In this document: in pieces, positions 1-8,584 of the stretch
How the letters are laid out: every line of letters starts with the position of its first letter
How positions within the stretch are numbered: the first letter of the stretch is position 1
Source: Algorimicrobium hallyeonense
GTDB taxonomy: Bacteria; Bacteroidota; Bacteroidia; Flavobacteriales; Flavobacteriaceae
Assembly (NCBI RefSeq): GCF_042657385.1
Contig: NZ_JBHSLA010000006.1
Location: 124,001-188,000, forward strand
Length of the DNA: 64,000 bases
Direction: 5' to 3'
Notes under the pieces: model-generated
Told to the model about the DNA's origin: nothing
The model's database searches: none
Seen by the model: the letters and a program-made list of their open reading frames with translations, nothing else
Position numbers and translations under genes: made by a program

Positions 1-1
1 T

Positions 2-223
2 AAAGATGACACCAATAATGTGCTTAAAAATGCACCTCATACTTTAGATATGGTAACTGCTGATGAATGGCTTATGCCGTACACGCGAGAACAAGCTGCA
101 TTTCCATTAGAATATGTGCGGGATAATAAATTTTGGCCAACTGTAAGACGTGTTGATGACGCTTATGGTGATCGTAATTTAATTTGTACATGTGCACCTA
201 TTGAAGATTACATGGACGCATAA
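2..223 (+). CDS. gcvP: Glycine dehydrogenase (decarboxylating), C-terminal end (partial)
   Basis: Only the last 73 residues are inside the window; the frame is open to its left edge, so the 5' part lies upstream. GcvP is the PLP-dependent P-protein of the glycine cleavage system: it decarboxylates glycine and passes the aminomethyl group to lipoyl-H protein. The fragment carries the conserved tail of the family: an NVLKNAPHT segment, a PYTREQAAFPL segment, FWPTVRRVD and the AYGDRNLICTC stretch shortly before the end. This is family recognition from the C-terminus only; nothing can be said about the PLP site. A strong terminator follows the stop codon. Confidence 0.93.
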   Translation, partial: KDDTNNVLKNAPHTLDMVTADEWLMPYTREQAAFPLEYVRDNKFWPTVRRVDDAYGDRNLICTCAPIEDYMDA

Positions 224-240
224 AACATACAAATTAAAAT

Positions 241-274
241 AAGGCCTTCCGTTAAGAAGGCCTTGTTTTTTTTA
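241..274 (+). terminator. Rho-independent terminator after gcvP
   Basis: A 9-bp perfect stem (AAGGCCTTC paired with GAAGGCCTT) with a six-base loop is followed directly by a run of eight T. It starts 17 bases after the gcvP stop codon. Confidence 0.9.
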
Positions 275-403
275 TTATATATAGGTTTATTGTCGATTTT
301 TTTATCATTTTCGTAAAAAATGGAACAAATACAATAGCGAGTAGTTAAAACAATAATTTATTAACTAATTTAGTGCATGCCCAACTAAATTGAATGCAAA
401 AAT

Positions 404-1462
404 ATGGCAATAAAAATTACAGGAACTGGTAGTTATATACCGAGTAGTATTGAACGTAACTCGGACTTCAATCGGCATGAATTTCTCAACACAGACGGAT
501 CGTCATTAATGCAGAACAATGAAGTTATCATTGAAAAGTTTAAAGCAATAACTGGAATTAATGAACGTCGTTATGCAGACAAAAATTTAACCACATCCGA
601 TTTGGCCTTTTATGCGGCGAAAGATGCTATTAAAGACGCACAAATAAATCCAGAAGAACTAGATTATATTATTGTTGGCCATAATTATGGTGATGTTAAA
701 CACAACACAGAACAAAGTGATACAGTGCCAAGTTTAGGCTCTCGAGTCAAACACCTATTAGGAATAAAAAACCCGAAGTGTGTGGCTTACGATTTGCTTT
801 TTGGCTGTCCTGGTTGGATTGAAGGTGTCATTCAAGCCAATGCTTTTATCAAGGCAGGAATGGCAAAAAAATGTTTGGTTATAGGAGCCGAAGCCTTATC
901 ACGTGTGGTGGATAAACACGATCGCGATTCCATGATTTATAGCGATGGTGCTGGAGCAGTAATTGTTGAGGAAACAGATGGTTCAGGCGGAATAATTGCA
1001 CACGAAAGCGCCACGTATGCGCTAGATGAAGCTCATTTTATATATTTTGGAGAAACTAATAATTCGGCCATTACGGATCAACGTAGATATATTAAAATGT
1101 ACGGCCGCAAAATTTACGAATTTGCCTTAAAAAATGTGCCAACTGCCATGAAAGCCTGTTTAGATAAAAGTGGTTATCAAATAACAGATTTAAAGAAGAT
1201 TCTCATTCACCAAGCCAATGAAAAAATGGATGAAGCTATAGTTCAACGGTTTTATAAGCTCTATAATATGGAAATGCCACAAGGTATTATGCCCATGACC
1301 ATTAATAATCTTGGGAATTCTAGTGTGGCCACCATTCCTACTTTATTTGATTTAATTTTGAAAGATGAATTAACAGGACATACTATTAATCAAGGCGATA
1401 TTATTATGTTTGCCAGTGTAGGTGCCGGAATGAACATTAATGCCATTGTTTACAAGTATTAA
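404..1462 (+). CDS. 3-oxoacyl-ACP synthase III (KAS III)-like protein
   Basis: A 352-residue thiolase-fold condensing enzyme of the FabH/KAS III family, cytoplasmic. The catalytic triad is readable: Cys135 in LLFGCPGW, His269 in ILIHQAN and Asn305 in NNLGNSS, in the family's order and spacing. KAS III enzymes condense an acyl-CoA with malonyl-ACP, but the same fold serves in secondary lipid and polyketide initiation, so the substrate is open. The sequence around residues 20-40 is an insert compared with housekeeping FabH. It is the first gene of a plus-strand run with a methyltransferase and a glycosyltransferase and is separated from gcvP by a terminator. Whether this is the essential fabH or a second, dedicated copy cannot be decided here; the separation from fatty-acid genes favours the latter. 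Confidence 0.85.
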   Translation: MAIKITGTGSYIPSSIERNSDFNRHEFLNTDGSSLMQNNEVIIEKFKAITGINERRYADKNLTTSDLAFYAAKDAIKDAQINPEELDYIIVGHNYGDVKHNTEQSDTVPSLGSRVKHLLGIKNPKCVAYDLLFGCPGWIEGVIQANAFIKAGMAKKCLVIGAEALSRVVDKHDRDSMIYSDGAGAVIVEETDGSGGIIAHESATYALDEAHFIYFGETNNSAITDQRRYIKMYGRKIYEFALKNVPTAMKACLDKSGYQITDLKKILIHQANEKMDEAIVQRFYKLYNMEMPQGIMPMTINNLGNSSVATIPTLFDLILKDELTGHTINQGDIIMFASVGAGMNINAIVYKY

Positions 1463-1516
1463 CCGAGGTTTCAATTTAAATTCACACATAATATTCCCCT
1501 TTTTGAAGGACAAATA

Positions 1517-2044
1517 ATGTACGAAAAAAGTTATCCAAATAAACGGTTTAAACATACTGCTGAATTTCTTCAAAAGCACATTTCAACCAATTCTAGTATT
1601 TTAGATTTAGGGGTTGAAAATCCGTTTACGCCTATCATGAAAAATCTTGGTTATCCAGTTGAAAATACCACTGGTGAAGATTTGGATGTGAATACGCGAG
1701 CTATTGAAAATTCAAAAGCGGAAGTCGTAACTGCTTTTGAAATATTCGAACATTTACTATCCCCTTTTACCGTATTACAGAGTATTAAAGCCGATAAATT
1801 AGTCGCTAGTATTCCCTTGCGTTTATGGTTTTCTCCTGCTTATAGAAGTAAAACGGACATGTGGGACAGACATTACCATGAATTTGAAGATTGGCAGTTT
1901 GATTGGCTTTTAGAAAAAGCTGGCTGGAAGATAATAGCGCGTGAAAAATGGACCAATCCAACTAAAAAAGTAGGTATCAGACCCATTTTACGTTGGTTTA
2001 CACCAAGATATTATATTGTCTATGCAGAAAGAATAAACAAATAA
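1517..2044 (+). CDS. Class I SAM-dependent methyltransferase
   Basis: A 175-residue protein with a shortened Rossmann methyltransferase core. SILDLGVENPF near residues 28-38 is the glycine motif I, TGEDLDV follows as the acidic end of strand 2, and VTAFEIFEHL around residues 74-83 is the motif IV/post-I region common to Methyltransf_11-like proteins. It is small for the family and its substrate is unknown. It lies 54 bases behind the KAS III-like gene and 91 bases ahead of a glycosyltransferase on the same strand, so the three may work on one lipid or glycolipid; that is inference from order alone. Confidence 0.7.
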   Translation: MYEKSYPNKRFKHTAEFLQKHISTNSSILDLGVENPFTPIMKNLGYPVENTTGEDLDVNTRAIENSKAEVVTAFEIFEHLLSPFTVLQSIKADKLVASIPLRLWFSPAYRSKTDMWDRHYHEFEDWQFDWLLEKAGWKIIAREKWTNPTKKVGIRPILRWFTPRYYIVYAERINK

Positions 2045-2135
2045 TAATTATTCCATTTAAAATTTCACATTTTGAGAATAAGTTTATGGTTCCCAAATTT
2101 GAATTCCTGTAACTTTAAACCTTAAATCATAACTT

Positions 2136-2984
2136 TTGAATTTTTATATCATCATTCCAGCCCACAACGAGGAGATATACATTAAACAAACTTTGGTGTC
2201 TCTAGCAACCCAAACCCTTTTACCTAAACAGGTGGTTGTTGTGAATGATAATTCTACCGATAACACCCAGCGACTTGTTGAAGGTTTTACCACAAAATAT
2301 AACTGGATTTCATTAGTAAACACGGTGTCTTCTGATAAACATTTACCTGGTAGTAAAATAATCAACGCTTTTTATAAAGGGTACGAAACACTAGATAGCG
2401 ACTATGATGTGATTTGTAAATTTGATGCTGATTTGATATTTCCTGAAAATTACTTGGAAGAATTGGCCAAACATTTTCAAGAGAATGACAAGCTGGGAAT
2501 GGCTTCTGGATTCTGTTTTATTGAAGAAAACAATGAATGGATTCTTGAAAACCTAACGCGAAAAGATCATATACGTGGCGCACTAAAAGCCTATAGAAAA
2601 AACTGCTTTTTAGAAATTGGTAAACTGAAACCATCCATGGGTTGGGACACCGTAGATGAACTACTTGCCAAATTTTACAACTGGGAGATTTTAACGGATG
2701 ACAACTTACACGTTAAACATTTAAAACCAACCGGTAAAAGTTACAATAAAGCGTCAAAATACTTACAAGGTGAAGCCATGTATAGAATGCGCTACGGATT
2801 TTTAATTACGTTGATATCAGCAATAAAATTGGCCTATAAAAAAAGAAGCTTCCGTTTATTTAAAGATTATATGTCTGGTTTTTTTAAGGCGAAACAGAAC
2901 AAAATAGAACCTTTGGTTACTGAAGAACAAGGCATTTTTATTAGAAAATTGCGTTGGAACGGTATGCTTGGCAAACTTAAATAA
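2136..2984 (+). CDS. Family 2 glycosyltransferase (TTG start)
   Basis: A 282-residue GT-A fold glycosyltransferase. FYIIIPAHNEE opens the nucleotide-binding fold, VVVNDNSTDNT is the second donor-binding loop, and FDAD (DxD at 97-99) binds metal and nucleotide-sugar. The C-terminus has no clear membrane segments, so it is probably cytoplasmic or peripheral. The start is TTG at 2136: no in-frame ATG precedes the conserved first strand, so the non-standard start is needed. The acceptor is unknown. It closes the KAS III/methyltransferase/glycosyltransferase run and is convergent with the nuclease gene 13 bases away. Confidence 0.85.
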   Translation: MNFYIIIPAHNEEIYIKQTLVSLATQTLLPKQVVVVNDNSTDNTQRLVEGFTTKYNWISLVNTVSSDKHLPGSKIINAFYKGYETLDSDYDVICKFDADLIFPENYLEELAKHFQENDKLGMASGFCFIEENNEWILENLTRKDHIRGALKAYRKNCFLEIGKLKPSMGWDTVDELLAKFYNWEILTDDNLHVKHLKPTGKSYNKASKYLQGEAMYRMRYGFLITLISAIKLAYKKRSFRLFKDYMSGFFKAKQNKIEPLVTEEQGIFIRKLRWNGMLGKLK

Positions 2985-2997
2985 TAGAAAAAACAAT

Positions 2998-3804
2998 TCA
3001 AAACCGCCACTGTTTATAATCAGAAGAAGCTTCAATTCTAGCTTCAATAGCATCATCTAATTCTGGGAAAAAGTCTATCCCTGTTAGTTCTTCAACAGCA
3101 TCTACCGAAACCACAAAATTATATAATGGTTGTTTAGAATTTACATGAGGCATTAAAAACGCTAACACTTTTGGATCACCTTCATTATAGTCTAAAATAA
3201 TTTTATAAAACTGGTTGGGTACGGCTACTTTTTCGCTTCCAATAGTTTTTAAATTCTTTTTAAGAACACCTCCAGTCACTACATAAACACCATCATATTT
3301 TGAAGCCCAATAGCGCGTTTTCTGTTCAAGCGTGTTCCAGATACCGGAATTAAATTCATGATTTTGCGGGCTAATATTACTAGTTAAAAACGTTTCATCA
3401 TGTGCTTCTTTACTATAACGTCTATCAGCAGCGGGACATAAATGCCCACGATCGTATCCTGAATTTTTATAATTCCGCCAACTCGCAGCACCGGTTTTTA
3501 CGGCTTTATCTATCTCAAAATAGGGACGCTCAAAATTAGTTTGAGATAGGTGTTCTTTTTTTAATTCGTAAGCAACCCATTCTGCTTGTTCATGAGTTTC
3601 GCTATAACTTAAGGAATATCCTTGATGATGCACTACTTGACCCGTTGTACTGGTTGGTAAAAAAAAAGCAACTGTAGGCGTCTTGATCTCGCGACCAGAA
3701 TCTACAATTGCTTGTTCTTCTTTTTTATTCAAAAAAAACTCATAACCGTAAACACCAAAAACTAGTACAATGGCTAGTATGGAATATACAGTTCGTTTCG
3801 TCAT
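2998..3804 (-). CDS. DNA/RNA non-specific endonuclease (NUC1 family), membrane-anchored or secreted
   Basis: A 268-residue beta-beta-alpha-metal nuclease. The DRGH signature is complete (GYDRGHLCPAADR, catalytic His121), and the metal-binding helix follows as FNSGIWNTLE with Asn152 and Glu160 in the places known from Serratia nuclease. An N-terminal hydrophobic stretch (residues 6-24) is a signal anchor or signal peptide, placing the enzyme in the periplasm or outside. The start overlaps the valS stop by one base (TAATG), so translation is probably coupled to valS, an unexpected partner. It likely degrades nucleic acid for nutrient use; no immunity gene is next to it. Confidence 0.9.
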   Translation of the reverse strand: MTKRTVYSILAIVLVFGVYGYEFFLNKKEEQAIVDSGREIKTPTVAFFLPTSTTGQVVHHQGYSLSYSETHEQAEWVAYELKKEHLSQTNFERPYFEIDKAVKTGAASWRNYKNSGYDRGHLCPAADRRYSKEAHDETFLTSNISPQNHEFNSGIWNTLEQKTRYWASKYDGVYVVTGGVLKKNLKTIGSEKVAVPNQFYKIILDYNEGDPKVLAFLMPHVNSKQPLYNFVVSVDAVEELTGIDFFPELDDAIEARIEASSDYKQWRF

Positions 3805-6440
3805 TATTTTAAACTCGCTAAACTACTTTTCAACGTTTCTATTTTAGCTAAAGCATCAGCCTCTTTATTACGTTCGTTTGTAATTACCTGTTCCGGAGCT
3901 CCCGCAACAAATCTCTCATTGGCTAATTTTTTTTGAACCGATTTTAAAAAGCCTTCGGTGTATTTTAATTCGTCTTCTAGCTTTTTAATTTCCTCTTCAA
4001 CATTTATTGCACCTGCAATAGGAATAAAATATTCGTTAGATTTTACACGAAATGTCAAAGCGCCATCAACAGCACCATCAACATACTCTATAGTTTCTAA
4101 ATTTCCGAGTTTCATGATAACGGCATCCAAGGATTTAGAAATTGCGTCATTATTAATGACTGAAAATCCAATGGCATCTTTAAACGGAATATTTTTGTCC
4201 TTTCGGATATTTCGGATTCCCGAAACCACGTCTTGCATAAAGTTAAACTCGGCAATCAACGTTGTATTAATCCCTTTTTGTTCTGGCCAAGCCGTAACAA
4301 TTAATGCGTTTTCAGGCGTACGAGCTTCCATATACTGCCAAATATCTTCCGTAAGAAATGGCATAAATGGATGTAATATTTTTAATATGTTTTCAAATTG
4401 CTCATGAACCTCCTGCAATGTTTTGGCATCAATTGGTTGTTGGTAAGCAGGTTTTACAATTTCTAATAACCACGAAGCAAAATCATCCCAAATAAGTTTA
4501 TAAGTTGCCATTAAAGCATCAGACAAACGGTATTTACTAAAATGATCTTCAATTTCAACAAGTGTTTCCTGAAATTTTGCATCAAACCATTCTAAAGCTA
4601 TCTTGCTAGATTCTGGTTGTGGAATCGTATCACTAACCTCCCAGCCTTTTACTAAACGGAAGGCATTCCATATTTTATTGGCAAAACCTTTTCCTTGTTG
4701 GCAGAGTGCTTCATCAAACATTAAATCGTTTCCAGCGGCTGAACTTAATAATAAACCAACACGAACACCATCAGCACCATAATCATCAATTAATTTTAAG
4801 GCATCAGGCGAATTCCCTAATGATTTACTCATTTTTCGGCGCTGTTTATCACGTACCAATCCTGTTAAATAAACATTTTGAAATGGTTTTTCGTCTTTAT
4901 ATTCGTAACCCGCAATAATCATTCGTGCTACCCAAAAGAATAAAATATCGGGACCTGTTACCAAATCGTTGGTTGGGTAATAGTATTTTATTTCTTCATT
5001 TTCTGGGTTTCTAATCCCATCAAAAACACTCATTGGCCATAGCCATGAAGAGAACCAAGTATCCAAAGCGTCCTTATCTTGGCGTAAGTCGTTGGTTGTT
5101 AATTGTTGGTTGTTAGTTTCAGCCTTTGCTAATTCTAACGCTTGCTCCATATTTTCAGCAACTACAAAATCTTCTTTACCGTCGCCATAGAAATAAGCTG
5201 GAATTTGTTGTCCCCAAAGCAGCTGTCTAGAAATATTCCAATCGCGAATATTCTCCATCCAGTGTCTGTAGGTGTTTTCAAATTTCTTCGGGAATAATTT
5301 AATTTCAGCATCTTCACCTAAAACGGCTTCAATTGCAGGTTTTACTAAATCTTCCATTTTCAAGAACCATTGATCTGATAATCGTGGTTCAATTACGGCT
5401 TTGGTACGTTCGGAGGTTCCTACCTTATTTAAGTGCTGCTCCGTTTTTATTAGCGTATTATTTGCTGTTAATTCTTTTACAACCTCCTTACGAACAACAA
5501 ATCGATCTTTTCCTTCATAATGTAGTCCGAAGCTATTCAGCGTTGCATCATCATTAAAAATATCAATAACTTCTAAATTGTGTTTGTCTCCTAAATTTTT
5601 ATCGTTTTCATCGTGAGCAGGTGTCACCTTTAAGCATCCGGTTCCAAATTCAACATCTACATATTCGTCTTCAATTATAGGAATAACACGATTACAAATT
5701 GGCACAATGGCTTTCTTACCTTTTAAGTGGTTAAAACGTTCATCATTTGGATTGATACATATGGCTGTATCACCAAAAATAGTTTCTGGACGCGTAGTAG
5801 CAATGGTTAATGTTTCATCACTACCTTCAATTTTATAATTAAGATAGTATAAATTCCCTTGTTGTTCCACATGAATAACTTCCTCGTCAGACAAGGTTGT
5901 TTTAGCTTCTGGGTCCCAGTTTACCATACGGTAGCCTCGGTAAATTAAACCTTTTTTATAAAGGTCAACAAATACTTTTATTACGGATTCTGACATGTCA
6001 TCATCCATGGTGAATTTGGTTCTATCCCAATCACAAGAACAGCCTAGTTTTTTTAGTTGCTCTAAAATAACACCACCATATTCATGTGTCCAATCCCAGG
6101 CGTGTTCTAAAAACTCATCACGCGTTAAGTCGTTTTTATCAATCCCTTGTTCCTTTAGTTTGGCTACTACTTTAGCTTCAGTAGCAATGGATGCATGATC
6201 GGTTCCAGGAACCCAACAGGCATTTTTGCCTTGTAAACGCGCACGCCGAATTAAGACATCCTGAATGGTATTATTAAGCATATGACCCATGTGAAGTACA
6301 CCTGTAACGTTAGGAGGTGGAATAACAATGGTATATGGCTCTCTATGATCTGGCTTGGAATGAAAATAATTGTGTTTCATCCAGTAATCATACCACTTAC
6401 TCTCTACTTGACTTGCATCATATTTTGATGGAATTTGCAT
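3804..6440 (-). CDS. valS: Valyl-tRNA synthetase
   Basis: Class I aminoacyl-tRNA synthetase that charges tRNA-Val and edits misactivated threonine. From the chosen start it has 878 residues, normal for the family. The HIGH motif is HMGH at residues 50-53 after PPPNVTG, and KMSKS lies near residue 535 in RRKMSKSLGN. A lysine/glutamate-rich coiled-coil tail (about 815-878) is the usual ValRS C-terminal arm. The frame extends up to an ATG at 6473, but a TAnnTTTG-type promoter box sits at 6471-6478, so I take the ATG at 6440 (MQIPSKYD). A short repeat-like insertion encoding TNNQQLTTND lies near residue 447 (see findings). The gene is followed by the coupled nuclease gene. Confidence 0.97.
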   Translation of the reverse strand: MQIPSKYDASQVESKWYDYWMKHNYFHSKPDHREPYTIVIPPPNVTGVLHMGHMLNNTIQDVLIRRARLQGKNACWVPGTDHASIATEAKVVAKLKEQGIDKNDLTRDEFLEHAWDWTHEYGGVILEQLKKLGCSCDWDRTKFTMDDDMSESVIKVFVDLYKKGLIYRGYRMVNWDPEAKTTLSDEEVIHVEQQGNLYYLNYKIEGSDETLTIATTRPETIFGDTAICINPNDERFNHLKGKKAIVPICNRVIPIIEDEYVDVEFGTGCLKVTPAHDENDKNLGDKHNLEVIDIFNDDATLNSFGLHYEGKDRFVVRKEVVKELTANNTLIKTEQHLNKVGTSERTKAVIEPRLSDQWFLKMEDLVKPAIEAVLGEDAEIKLFPKKFENTYRHWMENIRDWNISRQLLWGQQIPAYFYGDGKEDFVVAENMEQALELAKAETNNQQLTTNDLRQDKDALDTWFSSWLWPMSVFDGIRNPENEEIKYYYPTNDLVTGPDILFFWVARMIIAGYEYKDEKPFQNVYLTGLVRDKQRRKMSKSLGNSPDALKLIDDYGADGVRVGLLLSSAAGNDLMFDEALCQQGKGFANKIWNAFRLVKGWEVSDTIPQPESSKIALEWFDAKFQETLVEIEDHFSKYRLSDALMATYKLIWDDFASWLLEIVKPAYQQPIDAKTLQEVHEQFENILKILHPFMPFLTEDIWQYMEARTPENALIVTAWPEQKGINTTLIAEFNFMQDVVSGIRNIRKDKNIPFKDAIGFSVINNDAISKSLDAVIMKLGNLETIEYVDGAVDGALTFRVKSNEYFIPIAGAINVEEEIKKLEDELKYTEGFLKSVQKKLANERFVAGAPEQVITNERNKEADALAKIETLKSSLASLK
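5091..5118 (-). repeat. 14-bp tandem duplication inside valS
   Basis: Two adjacent 14-base units, GTTGGTTGTTAATT and GTTGGTTGTTAGTT, differ at one base. Read on the coding strand they are AAC-rich and encode the polar stretch TNNQQLTTN, just before the conserved DALDTWFSSWLWP segment of the synthetase. Confidence 0.85.
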
Positions 6441-6470
6441 ACTTTGGAATAGTTTTTGAAATATAACATA

Positions 6471-6478
6471 CAAAAGTA
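6471..6478 (-). promoter_or_regulatory. Candidate -7 promoter box for valS
   Basis: On the minus strand this reads TACTTTTG, a match to the Bacteroidota -7 consensus TAnnTTTG. It would place the transcript start a few bases downstream, leaving roughly 25 bases of leader before the ATG at 6440. No clear -33 TTG is visible at the usual distance. Confidence 0.45.
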
Positions 6479-6626
6479 CTTATATTTCTTTTTTCATTAA
6501 AATTAAAAGACGTGTTATTGTGCAACAATTCAAGTTTAACATATTTATAACGTTGCCATACATCTATTTTTTTTGTTTTATGCTGAAAAAGTGAGTAAGT
6601 TTACAATCGAATTAAACATATATATT

Positions 6627-7052
6627 ATGAAAAATTTAATTACAATATTATTTGTTGGGCTTATTAGCTTCGCTGCTAATGCACAAGACAAAGTTGCAAA
6701 AATCGAATTTAAAGAAACAACAATTGATTACGGCGTTATTGAAAAAGGCGCTGATGGTGTACGTGTTTTTGAATTCACCAATACAGGTGATGCACCATTA
6801 ATTATTACAGACGTGAAGTCTAGCTGTGGTTGTACGGTTCCAAAAAAACCAGAAGGCCCAATAGCACCAGGGAAAACAGGTGAAATTTCAGTTAAGTATG
6901 ACACGAATCGTGTGAACCCTATTCGTAAAACAATTACGGTTCTTTCCAATGCTAACACACCTACTGTGGCACTTAAAATTAAAGGTGAAGTTATTGATCC
7001 TAGTAAAACAAGTGTTTTAGAAAAGAAAAGTAGTAGTGTAATGAATCAGTAA
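6627..7052 (+). CDS. DUF1573 domain protein, exported
   Basis: A 141-residue protein: signal peptide (MKNLITILFVGLISFAANA, cut before Q) followed by one DUF1573 immunoglobulin-like domain. The family's features are the opening FGVIEKG-like segment (here YGVIEKG), the FTNTGDAPL strand, the SSCGCTVP cysteine motif at the domain centre and the closing LKIKGEV. The frame extends further upstream, but the ATG at 6627 gives a clean signal peptide and is preferred. DUF1573 proteins are common exported proteins of Bacteroidota with no firmly assigned role. It stands alone with its own bidirectional terminator. Confidence 0.85.
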   Translation: MKNLITILFVGLISFAANAQDKVAKIEFKETTIDYGVIEKGADGVRVFEFTNTGDAPLIITDVKSSCGCTVPKKPEGPIAPGKTGEISVKYDTNRVNPIRKTITVLSNANTPTVALKIKGEVIDPSKTSVLEKKSSSVMNQ

Positions 7053-7079
7053 TTATTGATTTTACATTATTTTAAAAAC

Positions 7080-7109
7080 AAAACAGCCTTGAGAAATCAA
7101 GGCTGTTTT
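7080..7109. terminator. Bidirectional terminator between convergent genes
   Basis: A perfect 13-bp stem (AAAACAGCCTTGA with TCAAGGCTGTTTT) encloses a GAAA tetraloop. A-rich and T-rich flanks let it act in both directions. It serves the DUF1573 gene and the protease gene, whose stop codon touches its right edge. Confidence 0.9.
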
Positions 7110-8461
7110 TAGTTTAATAAGTCTTTTAAGTAAAACTCGTAGAGAAATGGTTTCCCTTGACGTTCAACAAGCATGGTTATTTTTTTTCCGTCTGGACCTT
7201 TAAATAATTGAATAACTTCTTGAAGCGTATATTTTTCAACGTCAGAGCCATTAACTTCCAAAATAACATCTCCTAATTGTAACCCAATTAATTGCGCTGG
7301 ACTATTAGGTCTAATATTGACGATTTCAAAAGCCGGAACCGTAACTAACCGAAAATCATTTTGTGGATTTACATTTGTAATGTAATTAGTAGCTGCCGGT
7401 GTCTGCTCGTAAACAAGTCTACCGTTTTCTAATTTATAATTATAATTTTTAATTAGTCTTACACCATGATGTTCAATATCTATACCACTTTTATTGTAAC
7501 TAAAGGCTTTATTAAAATTGGCATTTTTCTTTAAAATCAAATAAGATTCTTTGTAATTGAACGTAAGATGAAAACGTTTTAATACCTCGGCTCCAATGGT
7601 ACCGTTTCTATCCTTTATTTTTTTAAGCGTTTCAATAGATTCTCCCGTTGGAAAAGCCACTAATGATTCATTCAAAATAAACGAATTAATGGTTAAAGCT
7701 TCCACTTTGGACCGTTTCCCATAAAGTCCACCACTTAAACCATACCCTAGAAAATCCTGAAAATAATTATCTGTCGAAACTATATCTTTGGAGGCGTCTT
7801 CAAACAACCAGAGCGCATCACTAGCTCCTGTATCCAATAACATTTTTACCGGAATTTGTTTATTTTCTATAGTCACTTCGGCAATAATATATGGTTTCGA
7901 GTTATGAAACTTTAATGGAATTTTTTCGCATTTTCGACATAAGTCACCATCTTGCCTTTTCGGTTTTGATAACTTAATATATTTTGAACGGTAATTAATA
8001 TCCACCACAAAATCTTTGAACACATCATAACCAATAATGCCATGAATAGGAACGCCCAATTTTGGCGTGTAATCCATACTTCCATTATAAATTGCAAAAA
8101 TGGTTTGATGGTGTTTAACAGCTTTTCCGATTTCAATTTTGTTTTGAGTCGACTTTACAGCTTCAACCACCAAACCATCTCCTAAACCCTTTAAAAAAAA
8201 AGATTCTTTATTTTCGGAATTTAAAACTTCCAAACCGTTCAGATTATCAAATAAAATAGGTTTTGTAACCCCACTATCTAAAATAAAAGACAATGTCATA
8301 TTGTTTACAACGATAGGTATAACAATAAGATTATTAATTAATTGAAAGTGAATTTTATCAGAAGTTTTACCATCAATAAATTGAAACGCTTGCTCCTGCG
8401 ATTGTAAATTAAAACCGACCAAAAGCGTTAAAACAACGAAAATAAATTTAGTACGTTTCAT
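7109..8461 (-). CDS. Retropepsin-like aspartyl protease with C-terminal PDZ domain, exported
   Basis: A 450-residue protein with a signal peptide (residues 1-21). Two retropepsin-like half domains follow: the first with FILDSG at 60-64, the second with MLLDTGAS at 207-213; each is trailed by a hydrophobic IIG/TIG-containing turn (GIIGYDVF near 141, GTIGAEVL further on). The two halves could form one pepsin-like pseudo-dimer. From about residue 365 a PDZ domain follows (VNIRPNSPAQLIGLQLGDVILEVNG). This layout is known in Bacteroidota aspartyl protease family proteins, probably periplasmic. The first motif has DSG rather than DTG; both are active in known aspartic proteases. The substrate is unknown. 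Confidence 0.85.
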   Translation of the reverse strand: MKRTKFIFVVLTLLVGFNLQSQEQAFQFIDGKTSDKIHFQLINNLIVIPIVVNNMTLSFILDSGVTKPILFDNLNGLEVLNSENKESFFLKGLGDGLVVEAVKSTQNKIEIGKAVKHHQTIFAIYNGSMDYTPKLGVPIHGIIGYDVFKDFVVDINYRSKYIKLSKPKRQDGDLCRKCEKIPLKFHNSKPYIIAEVTIENKQIPVKMLLDTGASDALWLFEDASKDIVSTDNYFQDFLGYGLSGGLYGKRSKVEALTINSFILNESLVAFPTGESIETLKKIKDRNGTIGAEVLKRFHLTFNYKESYLILKKNANFNKAFSYNKSGIDIEHHGVRLIKNYNYKLENGRLVYEQTPAATNYITNVNPQNDFRLVTVPAFEIVNIRPNSPAQLIGLQLGDVILEVNGSDVEKYTLQEVIQLFKGPDGKKITMLVERQGKPFLYEFYLKDLLN

Positions 8462-8584
8462 CTGTTATATGTGAAAGACGGTATAAATTACAACAAATTC
8501 CCGATTAATCTATAATTACAACCTTGTTTTAACAATTAAATCAATATAATTTTCAGAACTTTACGCTTTTAATACTATAAGCTC

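Noticed and set aside
3958..4407. 149-codon open frame on the plus strand within valS
   Set aside because: It lies wholly antisense to a certain gene, is serine-rich low-information sequence and shows no domain; it is a shadow of the valS codons.
6441..6473. Upstream in-frame ATG for valS at 6473
   Set aside because: The added residues are not typical of ValRS and the ATG overlaps a candidate -7 promoter box, so it would be upstream of the transcript start.
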